The notes beneath the pieces were generated by a model. The model was not told where the DNA came from. It ran no database searches and saw nothing but the letters and a program-made list of their open reading frames with translations. The position numbers and the translations under genes are program-made. From JAULUH01 sp032111745 (GTDB lineage: Bacteria > Chloroflexota > Anaerolineae > JAAEKA01), in assembly GCA_032111745.1 (NCBI GenBank), contig JAULUH010000175.1:1-13562 (forward strand): 13,562 nt of DNA, written 5' to 3'. Shown here piece by piece: positions 1-7,121 of this stretch (its first letter is position 1; each line of letters starts with the position of its first letter).

Positions 1-644
1 TGAACCTGGCCCCGGTCCTGGACGTCAACAGCAACCCTCGAAATCCCGTGATCAACACCCGGTCGTTTGGCAGCGATGCCGGGCTGGTGGCGGCGTGCGG
101 GGTAGCACTGGTCGAGGGCCTGCAGGGGGCCGGCATCATGGCAGTGGGCAAGCACTTCCCCGGCCACGGGGACACGACTACCGACTCCCACGTGGCGCTG
201 CCCGTGGTAGCGCACCAGCGGGAGAGGCTGGAGGCGGTGGAGTTCCTGCCCTTCCGGGCGGCCATGGCGGCCGGGGTGGCCGGGATCATGTCGGCCCACG
301 TGCACTTCCCGGCCATCGAGCCGATGCCGAACCTAGCGGCCACCCTATCCCAACGGGTCATGACGGGCCTGCTGCGGCACGAGATGGGCTACGACGGCCT
401 GCTGCTGACCGACTCGCTGGAGATGGGTGCGCTGGCGACCAGCGGCTACCCGGTGCCCGAGGCCGCTGCGCACGCCCTGGCGGCCGGCGCAGATGTCTTG
501 CTCTTCAACTGCGAGCCGGCCGTGCTCCGGGAGACCCAGGCGAAGCTGCTTCGTTGGGTCGAGGAGGGCAAGCTCAGCCCTGAGCGACTGGACGAGGCCG
601 TGCAGCGTATCCTGGCCACCAAAAGGCGCTTTGGCCTCCTGTAG
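1..644 (+). CDS. nagZ: Beta-N-acetylhexosaminidase, GH3 NagZ type (3' part)
   Basis: Glycoside hydrolase family 3 enzyme that removes beta-1,4-linked GlcNAc from cell-wall fragments, supplying the recycling genes downstream. The gene is open from the window edge; the frame begins at base 3 with NLAPVLDVNSNPRNPVI, a NagZ signature. Next come KHFPGHG and the TDSH segment, whose Asp-His pair is the NagZ-specific general acid/base dyad. TDSLEMGAL near the middle holds the nucleophile Asp. The protein ends at RILATKRRFGLL, right after the barrel, so it is a single-domain NagZ without the GH3 C-terminal domain visible in this window. The N-terminus and any signal peptide lie outside. The next gene starts 12 nt after the stop, consistent with one transcript. 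Family assignment is very secure; the exact substrate (muropeptide versus chitin oligomer) is inferred from the neighbours. Confidence 0.95.
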   Translation, partial: NLAPVLDVNSNPRNPVINTRSFGSDAGLVAACGVALVEGLQGAGIMAVGKHFPGHGDTTTDSHVALPVVAHQRERLEAVEFLPFRAAMAAGVAGIMSAHVHFPAIEPMPNLAATLSQRVMTGLLRHEMGYDGLLLTDSLEMGALATSGYPVPEAAAHALAAGADVLLFNCEPAVLRETQAKLLRWVEEGKLSPERLDEAVQRILATKRRFGLL

Positions 645-656
645 CCCGCCACCGCC

Positions 657-1661
657 ATGCGCCTCCAGCCCTTTGATCCTCAACAGGCACACCACGTCGA
701 GGCCGTAGCCGCGGCCTGGAACCAGGCCTGTGGTCCTGAACTGGCCATTGGCCGCGATTTCGTGGCCTTCAACAGCCGGCCGGCCACGGGTGGCGTGCAG
801 GCCGGCCGGCTAGCCCCGGTGGGCGACGCAGTGGCCGGCTTCATCCTGGCCAGCGCCCTGCCGGCGGATCCAGCCACGGCACCACCGGAGTTGGGTTGGA
901 TCGACGCCGTGGCCGTGACACCCTCCTTTCGATGCCGGGGTATCGGAGCCGCCTTGTTGGCCTGGGCCGAGGCGTGGCTGGCGGCACAGGGCTGCACGAC
1001 GGCCCGGCTGGGCGGCAGCCTGCGGCCCTTCGCCGCCGGCCTGCCCCTGGAGCTGGCCGGCGAGGCCTTCTTCCTGGCCAGAGGATATCGGCCACGGGCC
1101 AGCGCCAGCACGGTCTGGGATGTGGCGCGCGACCTGGCAGGATACCCGGAGGATTCCCGTGCTGCCGCAGCCTTGCCGGCTAGCTCCGGGCGCATCGCCG
1201 TTGCGCGCACCAGCGATGAGGCGGCCTTGTTGGACTTCCTGCAGCGGGAGTTCCCCGGCCGCTGGCGCTTCGAGTTCCAGGAGTTCCGGCGGGCAGGCGG
1301 CAGGATGTCTGAGGTCAATCTTCTGTGGCGGCGGGAGCCCGGCCAGGGCGCCTTCGTCGACGGCTTCTGCCGCATCAGGCGGCGCTGGCGCTACGGGGTC
1401 GATCCCCTCGATCGCTACTTCATGCACCGCCTGCCCACCCCCTGGGGCCAGCTGGGACCCATCGGCGTCGGCCAGGCCAGCCGTGGCCAGGGGCTGGGAG
1501 CTGCGCTGCTGGATTTCGGGCTGCGGCGCCTGCGCTCGTACGGGGTGCGAGGCTGCGTCGTCGACTGGACCGCCCTGTTGGATTTCTACGACCGGTTTGG
1601 GTTCAAGCCCTTCCGAGCGTATCGCGTCCTGCTCAAGGACCTCCAAGGAACGCCTCCATGA
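657..1661 (+). CDS. Tandem GNAT-family N-acetyltransferase
   Basis: 334-residue protein with two GNAT folds in series. The first carries the acetyl-CoA pyrophosphate loop RCRGIGAALL at about residues 92-101, after the beta-4 strand WIDAVAVTPSF. The second carries SRGQGLGAALL at about 275-285, followed by DFYDRFGFKPF, a typical last GNAT helix and strand. Both loops look intact, so both halves may bind acetyl-CoA. The start ATG lies 12 nt after the nagZ stop with only a weak Shine-Dalgarno, suggesting translational coupling. The stop overlaps the murQ start (ATGA). The substrate cannot be read from sequence. Position between nagZ and murQ suggests an amino sugar or peptide released from peptidoglycan, for example re-acetylation of de-N-acetylated glucosamine, but that is inference. 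Confidence 0.9.
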   Translation: MRLQPFDPQQAHHVEAVAAAWNQACGPELAIGRDFVAFNSRPATGGVQAGRLAPVGDAVAGFILASALPADPATAPPELGWIDAVAVTPSFRCRGIGAALLAWAEAWLAAQGCTTARLGGSLRPFAAGLPLELAGEAFFLARGYRPRASASTVWDVARDLAGYPEDSRAAAALPASSGRIAVARTSDEAALLDFLQREFPGRWRFEFQEFRRAGGRMSEVNLLWRREPGQGAFVDGFCRIRRRWRYGVDPLDRYFMHRLPTPWGQLGPIGVGQASRGQGLGAALLDFGLRRLRSYGVRGCVVDWTALLDFYDRFGFKPFRAYRVLLKDLQGTPP

Positions 1662-2575
1662 GCCATCACGTCCGCTCGTTGCCCGTCACCGAGGCGCGGC
1701 ATCCGGCCACCGAGGCCATCGACACCCTGCCCACCCTGGAGATGGTCCGCCTCATCAATGCCGAGGATAGCCGGGTAACGGTGGCCGTGGCCGCCGAGCT
1801 GGAGCACATCGCCGCGGCCATCGACGCCATCGCCCCGCGCATGGCGCAGGGTGGCCGGCTGATCTACATCGGCGCCGGCACCTCGGGCCGGCTGGCCGTG
1901 CTGGACGCGGCCGAGTGCCCGCCGACCTTTGGCACGTCCCCAGGGCAAGTGGTGGCCCTCATCGCGGGCGGGGAGGCTGCCATTCGCTTTCCGGTGGAGG
2001 GCGCGGAGGACGACGGGGAAGCCGGGGCGCGCGACGTGGCCGGGCTGCAGGCGACGGCGCTGGACAGCGTCGTCGGCATCGCGGCCAGCGGCCGCACCCT
2101 CTACGTGTTAGGAGGCATGGCCGAGGCCCGGCGCCGGGGCTGCCTGGTGGTCAGCCTGGCCTGCCACCATCCATCGCCCATGGCGGAGCTGGCCGATATC
2201 TGGATTGCCCCCATCGTCGGGCCCGAGGTGCTGGCAGGCTCGACGCGGCTCAAGGCCGGCACGGCACAGAAGATGGTGCTCAACATGCTTTCCACCGGCG
2301 TGATGATCCGCCTGGGCAAGACCTACGGCAACCTGATGGTGGATGTGCAGCCCAGCAATATCAAGCTGCGAGACCGGGCCCGGCGCATCGTCGAGCTGGC
2401 CTGCGACCTGTCGCCCGCGGCCGCCGAGGCTGCGCTGGCAGCCTGCAACTATGAGGTCAAGACCGCTATCGTGGCGCAGCGGGGCGGCCTGTCGCCAGAT
2501 AAGGCCCGCCAGCGGCTGGCCCGCGCCAGCGGCGTCGTCCGCGCGGCCCTGGAGGCAGGCGAACCTCAGGCATGA
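1658..2575 (+). CDS. murQ: N-acetylmuramic acid 6-phosphate etherase MurQ
   Basis: Cytoplasmic lyase that splits the D-lactyl ether of MurNAc-6-phosphate, giving GlcNAc-6-phosphate and D-lactate. The 305-residue length matches the family. The hallmark YIGAGTSGRL...DAAECPPTFG spans about residues 70-92, with Glu86 in AEC and Glu114 in VEGAEDD matching the two catalytic glutamates described for MurQ. GPEVLAGSTRLKAGTAQK and the following NMLSTG...GKTYGNLMVDVQ segment form the sugar-phosphate (SIS) half, and the C-terminus has the usual small helical region. ATG at 1658 is chosen because it overlaps the GNAT stop by ATGA and the product begins at the family's normal N-terminus; the frame is open further upstream but only as a shadow of the GNAT gene. 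It overlaps the downstream kinase by another ATGA. Confidence 0.97.
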   Translation: MSHHVRSLPVTEARHPATEAIDTLPTLEMVRLINAEDSRVTVAVAAELEHIAAAIDAIAPRMAQGGRLIYIGAGTSGRLAVLDAAECPPTFGTSPGQVVALIAGGEAAIRFPVEGAEDDGEAGARDVAGLQATALDSVVGIAASGRTLYVLGGMAEARRRGCLVVSLACHHPSPMAELADIWIAPIVGPEVLAGSTRLKAGTAQKMVLNMLSTGVMIRLGKTYGNLMVDVQPSNIKLRDRARRIVELACDLSPAAAEAALAACNYEVKTAIVAQRGGLSPDKARQRLARASGVVRAALEAGEPQA

Positions 2576-3519
2576 GCAACGTGCATTTTCTGATGGGAAT
2601 CGACGGCGGGGGCAGCAAGACCACGGCGCTGCTGGCTGACCACGAAGGCCGCGTGCTAGGCCGGGGCACGGCGGGCGCCTCCAATTTCCAGGTCATTGGC
2701 CATCAGGCGGCAGAGGCAGCCCTGCAGGCGGCCATGGCCGCAGCGTGGGTCGCTGCCGGCCTGGTGCCGGAGCCCCTGGGCGGACTCTGCATCGGCCTGG
2801 CCGGCGTGGACCGGCCCGGCGAGCGGGAGCTTTTTGCGGGTTGGGCCAGGAAAGGCCATCACCAGGCGCGGATCGTGATCGCCAACGACGCCGAGCTGGT
2901 GCTGGCGGCCGGCACGCCAGCGGGCTGGGGCCTGGCCCTGATCTGCGGCACCGGCTCCATCGTCTACGGCCGCAGCCCCGCCGGTCGCCTGATGCGGGCC
3001 GGCGGCTGGGGCCACCTGCTGGGGGACGAGGGCAGCGGCTACGCCATCGGCCTGGCCGGCCTGCGGGCCGTCGTGCGGGCTTACGACGGCCGCGGCCCGG
3101 CCACGGCATTGACAGGTGCGATCCTGGCCCACTGGGCACTGGGTGCGCCACCCGACCTGGTGTCTCGCGTATACCGGGAATTGCAGGGCAAGCAGGAGAT
3201 TGCCGCGCTGGCCGCCATCGTGGAGGACGTGGCGGCGGAGGGGGACGCCGTGGCGCAGGCGATCCTGGCCGCGGCCGGCCGCGAGCTGGGCCTGGCCGCG
3301 CGGGCTGTGGTCCAGCGGCTGGAGCTGGATGGCCCGGTGCCCTGCGCGCTGGCCGGCAGCGTCATCGTGCAGGGCAGGTTGGTGAGGCGGGAATTCGAGG
3401 CCGCGGCGACGCGGCTGGGTCTGGCCTTAATGCCCATCATCAACGTCCCCGAGCCGGCCGTTGGAGCGGTCAGGCTGGCACAGTTGGCCTTGGATACGGC
3501 TGGCACCGATCGATCCTAG
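2572..3519 (+). CDS. murK: MurNAc/GlcNAc kinase, BadF/BadG/BcrA/BcrD ATPase family
   Basis: 315-residue ASKHA-fold sugar kinase of the N-acetylglucosamine kinase type. The phosphate-1 loop is DGGGSKT at residues 11-17; NDAELVLAAG (Asn105-Asp106) supplies the expected catalytic Asp; ICGTGSIVYGR (about 124-134) is the phosphate-2 loop, and GGWGHLLGDEGSGYAIG is the conserved stretch shared with NAGK enzymes. It starts inside the murQ stop (ATGA). Known MurK enzymes phosphorylate MurNAc and GlcNAc. Placement beside murQ favours making MurNAc-6-P from MurNAc that entered without a phosphotransferase system. A GlcNAc-only kinase (NagK) cannot be excluded from sequence, so the symbol is less certain than the family. 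No convincing terminator follows directly. Confidence 0.85.
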   Translation: MSNVHFLMGIDGGGSKTTALLADHEGRVLGRGTAGASNFQVIGHQAAEAALQAAMAAAWVAAGLVPEPLGGLCIGLAGVDRPGERELFAGWARKGHHQARIVIANDAELVLAAGTPAGWGLALICGTGSIVYGRSPAGRLMRAGGWGHLLGDEGSGYAIGLAGLRAVVRAYDGRGPATALTGAILAHWALGAPPDLVSRVYRELQGKQEIAALAAIVEDVAAEGDAVAQAILAAAGRELGLAARAVVQRLELDGPVPCALAGSVIVQGRLVRREFEAAATRLGLALMPIINVPEPAVGAVRLAQLALDTAGTDRS

Positions 3520-3705
3520 ATATGGGGGCCGGCACGGATCTCAGCCGCCTAAGCCATGGGGATCGCACCCAGTTGCTGCATGAGCCCGTAGAAATCGGCG
3601 TCGAAACGACAGCCCACGATCCGCCGATCCGCAGCACCTGGTCGAATTGGCAGAAACCCGAGTGTATCGCGGTGCTACCAAGCAAGTTCAGCGAACGCGA
3701 TTGGG

Positions 3706-3734
3706 TTGACCTTCACTGCCCTTCGTGCTACACT
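3706..3734 (+). promoter_or_regulatory. Sigma-70-type promoter for the DUF4160/DUF2442 pair
   Basis: TTGACC at 3706-3711 and TACACT at 3729-3734 are separated by exactly 17 bp. A start of transcription near 3741 would leave a leader of about 50 nt before the DUF4160 start at 3793. It gives the pair expression independent of the muropeptide operon ending at 3519. The rest of the 3520-3786 gap holds no intact gene; a possible decayed reading frame on the - strand is described in the findings. Confidence 0.6.
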
Positions 3735-3792
3735 GGTCTGCGCATGACTTAGTTGGTCGGTATCTGCCTCATGACCCAAGAGGTGAATGCAG

Positions 3793-4062
3793 ATGGCCGT
3801 CATTTCCATGTTCTATGGCATCATCATCTCGATGTACTACTTTGACACCCGCCAGCATCACTTGCCACACATCCACGTGCGTTACCAGGAGCAGGAAGCC
3901 GTGCTCTCAATCACCGATGGTGAAGTGTTGGGCGGCGATCTGAGGCGAGACAAGCTGCGCCTAGTGCAAGCGTGGATCGAGATACACCGCGATGAGCTGA
4001 TGGCAGACTGGCTCCTGGCCAGCCAGGGACAAACCGTATTTGCTATCGATCCCCTAAAGTAG
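3793..4062 (+). CDS. DUF4160 domain protein
   Basis: Small (89 aa) protein that is a near-complete DUF4160 domain: SMFYGIII.MYYFD near the N-terminus, the invariant HHLPHIHVRYQ block around residues 22-32, SITDGEVLGG, then LRLVQAWIEIHRDELMADW. The biochemical role of the family is not established; it is commonly paired with DUF2442, as here, and such pairs are often listed as toxin-antitoxin-like. ATG 3793 is preferred over ATG 3787 because AGGTG at 3781-3785 is 7 nt from 3793 but only one base from 3787. Base composition is less GC-rich than in the preceding operon, suggesting separate acquisition. Confidence 0.85.
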   Translation: MAVISMFYGIIISMYYFDTRQHHLPHIHVRYQEQEAVLSITDGEVLGGDLRRDKLRLVQAWIEIHRDELMADWLLASQGQTVFAIDPLK

Positions 4063-4079
4063 ATGTCGAAGAAGATTGG

Positions 4080-4349
4080 ATGAACAGTATGAATCCCAGA
4101 GTTGTTGCTGTTGTGCCAAGACCAGACTACACCCTAGAACTGACGTTCACTAACCGCGAAGTCAGGATATTCGACGTCAAGCCATACTTGGACCGCGGCA
4201 TCTTCCAGGAGTTGAAGGATCAGCGCTATTTCAACTCCGTGCGGCCGTTCCTGGGTAGCATCCAGTGGCAGAACGGCCAGGATCTTTGCCCTGATACGCT
4301 GTATCTTGACAGTGTTCCTGCGTCGACGGCAGAGCCTGTGGCCACATGA
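4080..4349 (+). CDS. DUF2442 domain protein
   Basis: 89-residue DUF2442 protein. Visible features are the N-terminal VVAVVPRPDYTLELTFTN strand pair, the EVRIFDVKPYLDRGIFQEL motif typical of the family, and FNSVRPFLGSIQWQNGQDL, ending with DLCPDTLYLDS. It follows the DUF4160 gene by 17 nt on the same strand, almost certainly co-transcribed from the promoter near 3706. Either ATG 4080 or ATG 4089 could be used; neither has a strong Shine-Dalgarno (GAAGAAGATTGG precedes the first). The molecular role is unknown. The domain pair recurs across bacteria and resembles a two-gene toxin-antitoxin layout, but neither partner is assigned as toxin here. Confidence 0.85.
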   Translation: MNSMNPRVVAVVPRPDYTLELTFTNREVRIFDVKPYLDRGIFQELKDQRYFNSVRPFLGSIQWQNGQDLCPDTLYLDSVPASTAEPVAT

Positions 4350-4531
4350 CCAGGGCAGAGAGACCCTAAGTTAGCGCACCTTGATGAAGCACTGGATGAA
4401 GGCATCCCCACTTTGGCCGTGGGTGTATATGGTGATGGCTTGATCGGTTGAGAATCTCATCGATCACCACCTCAAACCCGGGAGCCATCAGCGCTTCAAC
4501 CCCATTCGATGTGTGTCTGTGTTGAGCCTAG

Positions 4532-4821
4532 CTTCTGCACGGGGTCCAGCGTGCGGCGGATCCTGCGGTCCGTGCCAGGCGCCTGGCCTTTGTGGAAGCG
4601 ACACTAGCCCGGCTCCCGCGGCCCTGGAGATCGACCTGAACGTGGTGCGTGCCCATGCCGCCTTGTGGAGCAACCTTGCACAACAAGGTGCCATGATTGG
4701 CGTGCACGACTCGTGGATCGCCGCCACCTGTATCGCCCTCAACCTGACCCTCGTGACTGCCAATGTACGGGAGTTCAATCGCGTGCCGGGCCTGCGCGTC
4801 GAGAACTGGGGGCCTCAGTAG
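4532..4821 (+). pseudogene. VapC-like PIN-domain remnant, truncated and frameshifted
   Basis: The C-terminal half of a PIN ribonuclease is readable in two frames. Frame 2 from 4532 reads LLHGVQRAADPAVRARRLAF then VEATLARLP. Near 4616-4620 it must shift to frame 1, which continues ALEIDLNVVRAHAALW, then GVHDSWIAATCIALN and TANVREFNRVPGL to the stop at 4819-4821. This order matches VapC toxins of the SELLHG...RRAFVE...D...NVREF type. The N-terminal part with the first catalytic Asp is missing, the frame is closed by TAG just upstream (4529-4531), and no VapB-like antitoxin is visible. The stretch 4350-4531 contains no recognisable intact gene. It looks like the debris of a lost toxin-antitoxin locus. 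A longer ORF starting at GTG 4513 exists but its first 40 residues are not PIN-like. Confidence 0.75.
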
Positions 4822-4878
4822 GCCGGCATCGATTGCCTTTGTACTAGCAGCAACAGTGGGCGATCCTTACGGATGCGC

Positions 4879-4910
4879 AACCGGGGCACACGCTGGCGTG
4901 TGCCCCGGTT
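4879..4910. terminator. Strong perfect hairpin, likely bidirectional terminator
   Basis: AACCGGGGCACACGC (4879-4893) and its exact reverse complement (4896-4910) form a 15-bp perfect stem with a two-base centre. Neither side has a T-tract, so intrinsic termination is not certain. It lies between the + strand PIN remnant and the - strand GH6 gene. Without the IS it would sit about 35 bp past the GH6 stop, a natural terminator position. The IS now separates it from GH6. Confidence 0.5.
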
Positions 4911-4945
4911 CCATGAGGGGTTAGTCGCGGGCCAGCCCAGGCCTA

Positions 4946-5801
4946 GAGGCTGTTATGCACTTTGGACCATGAAGCTCACGAACCTATGTACCAGCAGCAT
5001 GGCAAAGGCTACAAAATGCAGTCCGGCCAGGGTTTCCGACAGGCGTTCATAGTCACGAGCCAGGCGGCGGAAGCGCGACATCCAGGCGAAGCTGCGCTCA
5101 ACGACCCAACGACGGGGCAGCAGGACAAAGCCACGCTTGGCAGTGGGCAGTTTGACGACTTCCAGCCGGATGCCATGGGTCTGAGCGTCGTCGGCCGGCC
5201 GATCACCGGTGTAACCCTGATCCACAAAGGCGATTTCGACCGAATCGCCGGTGGCTTCCTGAATGGCCTTGGCCAACTTCGCCACTTGTGCTCGATCTTG
5301 TTCGTTAGCCGGGGTCACCATCACGGCCAGCAACTGGCCCAGCGTATCGACAGCCAGGTGTACTTTCGAGCCCTTGCGCCGCTTGTGACCATCATACCCG
5401 GCTCGATCACCGCTCTCTGGGCTCGATTGCAGGGTCCGGCTATCGAGAATGGCTGCTCTCGGCTGAGGTGGCCGACCCTCAATCTCTCGCATAAGCTTGC
5501 GCAGATCGTGTACCATGTCTTCAAACACGCCCGCTTTCAGCCAACGCTGCGTCTGCTGGTACACCGTGTGCCACGGCGGCAGGTCGTTGGGCATCATCCG
5601 CCACTGCATGCCTGTCCGCACAATGTAGCGCAGACCGTTGAACACTTCTCGCAGCGAATGCTCTCGTTGCGGGGCATCTTCCTTCATCAGAGTCAGGTAG
5701 GGCGCTACGAACGCCCATTCGTCGTCACTTACATCACTTGGGTATGTCTTGCGGCTCATGCCCCAAGCATACCACAACTAGTCAAAGTGCATAACAGGCT
5801 C
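4946..5801 (-). mobile_element. Complete IS5-family insertion sequence, 856 bp
   Basis: Terminal inverted repeats are GAGGCTGTTATGCACTTTGG at 4946-4965 and, read from the other end (5801-5782), GAGCCTGTTATGCACTTTGA: 18 of 20 positions match. A TA dinucleotide flanks both ends (4944-4945 and 5802-5803), consistent with a 2-bp target duplication, as seen in some IS5 subgroups. One intact transposase fills the element, its stop codon lying inside the left inverted repeat. Intact ends, duplication and reading frame suggest a recent, possibly still active insertion. The subgroup is not assigned. The element's flanks join the last bases of the GH6 gene to that gene's former downstream hairpin. Confidence 0.93.
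4953..5759 (-). CDS. IS5-family DDE transposase
   Basis: 268-residue transposase, no frameshift. An N-terminal DUF4096-type domain (YPSDVSDDEWAFVAPYL, ...GLRYIVRTGMQWRMMP.DLPPW) is followed by the DDE catalytic core: first Asp in AAILDSRTLQSS, second in AFVDQGYTGD, and Glu in WVVERSFAWMSRFRRLARDY, the family's Y-(2)-R-(3)-E-(6)-K-like region. The start is ATG 5759 (MSRKTYPSD): the only upstream in-frame alternative is a TTG at 5777, and family members begin at the MSRKxYPSD position. Only a weak GGGG precedes the start. The stop is TAA inside the left terminal repeat. Confidence 0.95.
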   Translation of the reverse strand: MSRKTYPSDVSDDEWAFVAPYLTLMKEDAPQREHSLREVFNGLRYIVRTGMQWRMMPNDLPPWHTVYQQTQRWLKAGVFEDMVHDLRKLMREIEGRPPQPRAAILDSRTLQSSPESGDRAGYDGHKRRKGSKVHLAVDTLGQLLAVMVTPANEQDRAQVAKLAKAIQEATGDSVEIAFVDQGYTGDRPADDAQTHGIRLEVVKLPTAKRGFVLLPRRWVVERSFAWMSRFRRLARDYERLSETLAGLHFVAFAMLLVHRFVSFMVQSA

Positions 5802-7087
5802 TACGGAAGGGGCGGGTTGGCGTTCTGCACCAGCTCCAGGGCCATCTCGGGGAACCACTCCCCGGCGGGCGGATCCTCCATGCCCCGCACCGGGTCCAGC
5901 GGCCCGGCGGTCCAGCGATAGCACTGCCCATCGGACTCGCCGGGGATCTTCACCCACAGGTAGGCATCCACCAGGGACTGCCCGGTGTTGGCCGTGGTCC
6001 GGTAGCCCAGGCCGCGATCGGGCGGGTTGCACCAGTCCTGCGGATCGCCGGCCGGATGGTCGGCCGGTGGAATCCAGCGGCCCTGCCCGTTACGGCTGGT
6101 GTCGACGACGAAGCGGGTCAGGCCGGCGTCACCGGGATAGGGCACCCAGACCTGGCTCTCGACGTTGTCGGCATACCATTGGTCGGTCAGACCCCAGGTC
6201 GAGAAGTCGTCCACGTTGGCAGGGTAATACTGGCTGGCGCACCAATCGTAGTGGCCGTTGCCCCAAGAGCCGGGAGCGGTGGCAAACCAGATGCACTTGG
6301 AGATCCAGGTGCCGTACTTGACCAGGTGCTCCGTGGGCTGGTAGTTCGACACGTTGAGGAAGAAGCCAGACGCGCGCTGGACGCCGGCTCGCACCAGGCG
6401 CTGGGCGATGTCGCCCACGCCCAACCAGCGGCTGTGGGTGGCATCGAGGTAGACCGAGACGTTCGGCTGCTCCATCAAGCGGTCGACGGCGCCGTTGAGG
6501 GCCTCATAGCGGTCGGATGCAGCCGTGGCCGGATCCGCTTCTGGCGGCTGGCACCATTCGAGATTGCCGTTGATGTCGACATTGTAGGGGATAATGCCCA
6601 GGCCATCGGGCTCCAGGATAACCACCGCCCTCTCGTCACCGATGCCGGCGGCGAAGCCGTCGATCCAGGCCAGGTACTCCTCAACGCTCTGGGCCCCGCC
6701 CGCTGAGTACTGGGAGCAGTCCCGGAACGGCAGGTAGTAGGCAACCAGGACGGGAACGGACTTCTTGCCGGCCGCGCGCTTGACGGTGTTCTTGACGTCC
6801 TGCTGGACCTGCTTCGGGGTACCTTCCTCGAACCACACCGCCTGGGGCAGCTCGATCATCTGCTCGATGAGGTTGGCGTTGGCCTTGTCACCGCGGGAGG
6901 TGAGAGCGGCGATCTGCGCGATCGCACCGTGGTTGGGCTTGGGGACGTAGAATTGGGTGTTGGGGTCGAGCATGGGTCCGTCATCCGCCGGCGAGTTTGC
7001 CGCAGCCAGCGCTGGTATCGACGCCACCACCACCGCAAGAAGGACACCAACTACTGCGTAGCACTTTACCTTGCTGGGACCTTTCAT
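5801..7087 (-). CDS. Secreted glycoside hydrolase family 6 cellulase
   Basis: 428-residue secreted GH6 enzyme (endoglucanase or cellobiohydrolase) cutting beta-1,4-glucan by inversion. Residues 1-28 are a signal peptide: MKGPSKVK, hydrophobic core, ALA cleavage site. Catalytic-domain landmarks are YYLPFRDCSQYSAGG (Asp123), VVILEPDGLG (Asp161, general acid), YLDATHSRWL, GFFLNVSNYQPT, FVVDTSRNGQG (Asp329), DWCNPPDRGLG and LWVKIPGESDG. Six or more cysteines suit an extracellular protein. No carbohydrate-binding module or linker is present. ATG 7087 is chosen over the longer frame because AGGAG sits 7 nt upstream and the signal peptide begins there. The TAG stop (5803-5801) consists of the IS target TA plus the first G of the IS end; the pre-insertion sequence also read TAG, so the protein is complete. 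Loop lengths that would separate endo from exo activity were not resolved. Confidence 0.95.
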   Translation of the reverse strand: MKGPSKVKCYAVVGVLLAVVVASIPALAAANSPADDGPMLDPNTQFYVPKPNHGAIAQIAALTSRGDKANANLIEQMIELPQAVWFEEGTPKQVQQDVKNTVKRAAGKKSVPVLVAYYLPFRDCSQYSAGGAQSVEEYLAWIDGFAAGIGDERAVVILEPDGLGIIPYNVDINGNLEWCQPPEADPATAASDRYEALNGAVDRLMEQPNVSVYLDATHSRWLGVGDIAQRLVRAGVQRASGFFLNVSNYQPTEHLVKYGTWISKCIWFATAPGSWGNGHYDWCASQYYPANVDDFSTWGLTDQWYADNVESQVWVPYPGDAGLTRFVVDTSRNGQGRWIPPADHPAGDPQDWCNPPDRGLGYRTTANTGQSLVDAYLWVKIPGESDGQCYRWTAGPLDPVRGMEDPPAGEWFPEMALELVQNANPPLP

Positions 7088-7121
7088 TGTCCTGCTCCTT
7101 TCTGGCAGGCAACCACTGCCC

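Noticed and set aside
2745..3752. Long + strand frame overlapping the kinase
   Set aside because: Gly/Arg/Ala-rich shadow typical of high-GC DNA; the kinase in the other frame has all family motifs.
4962..5921. Long + strand frame of 319 residues across the IS
   Set aside because: It is antisense to the transposase and GH6 genes, crosses the IS boundary, and has no family features.
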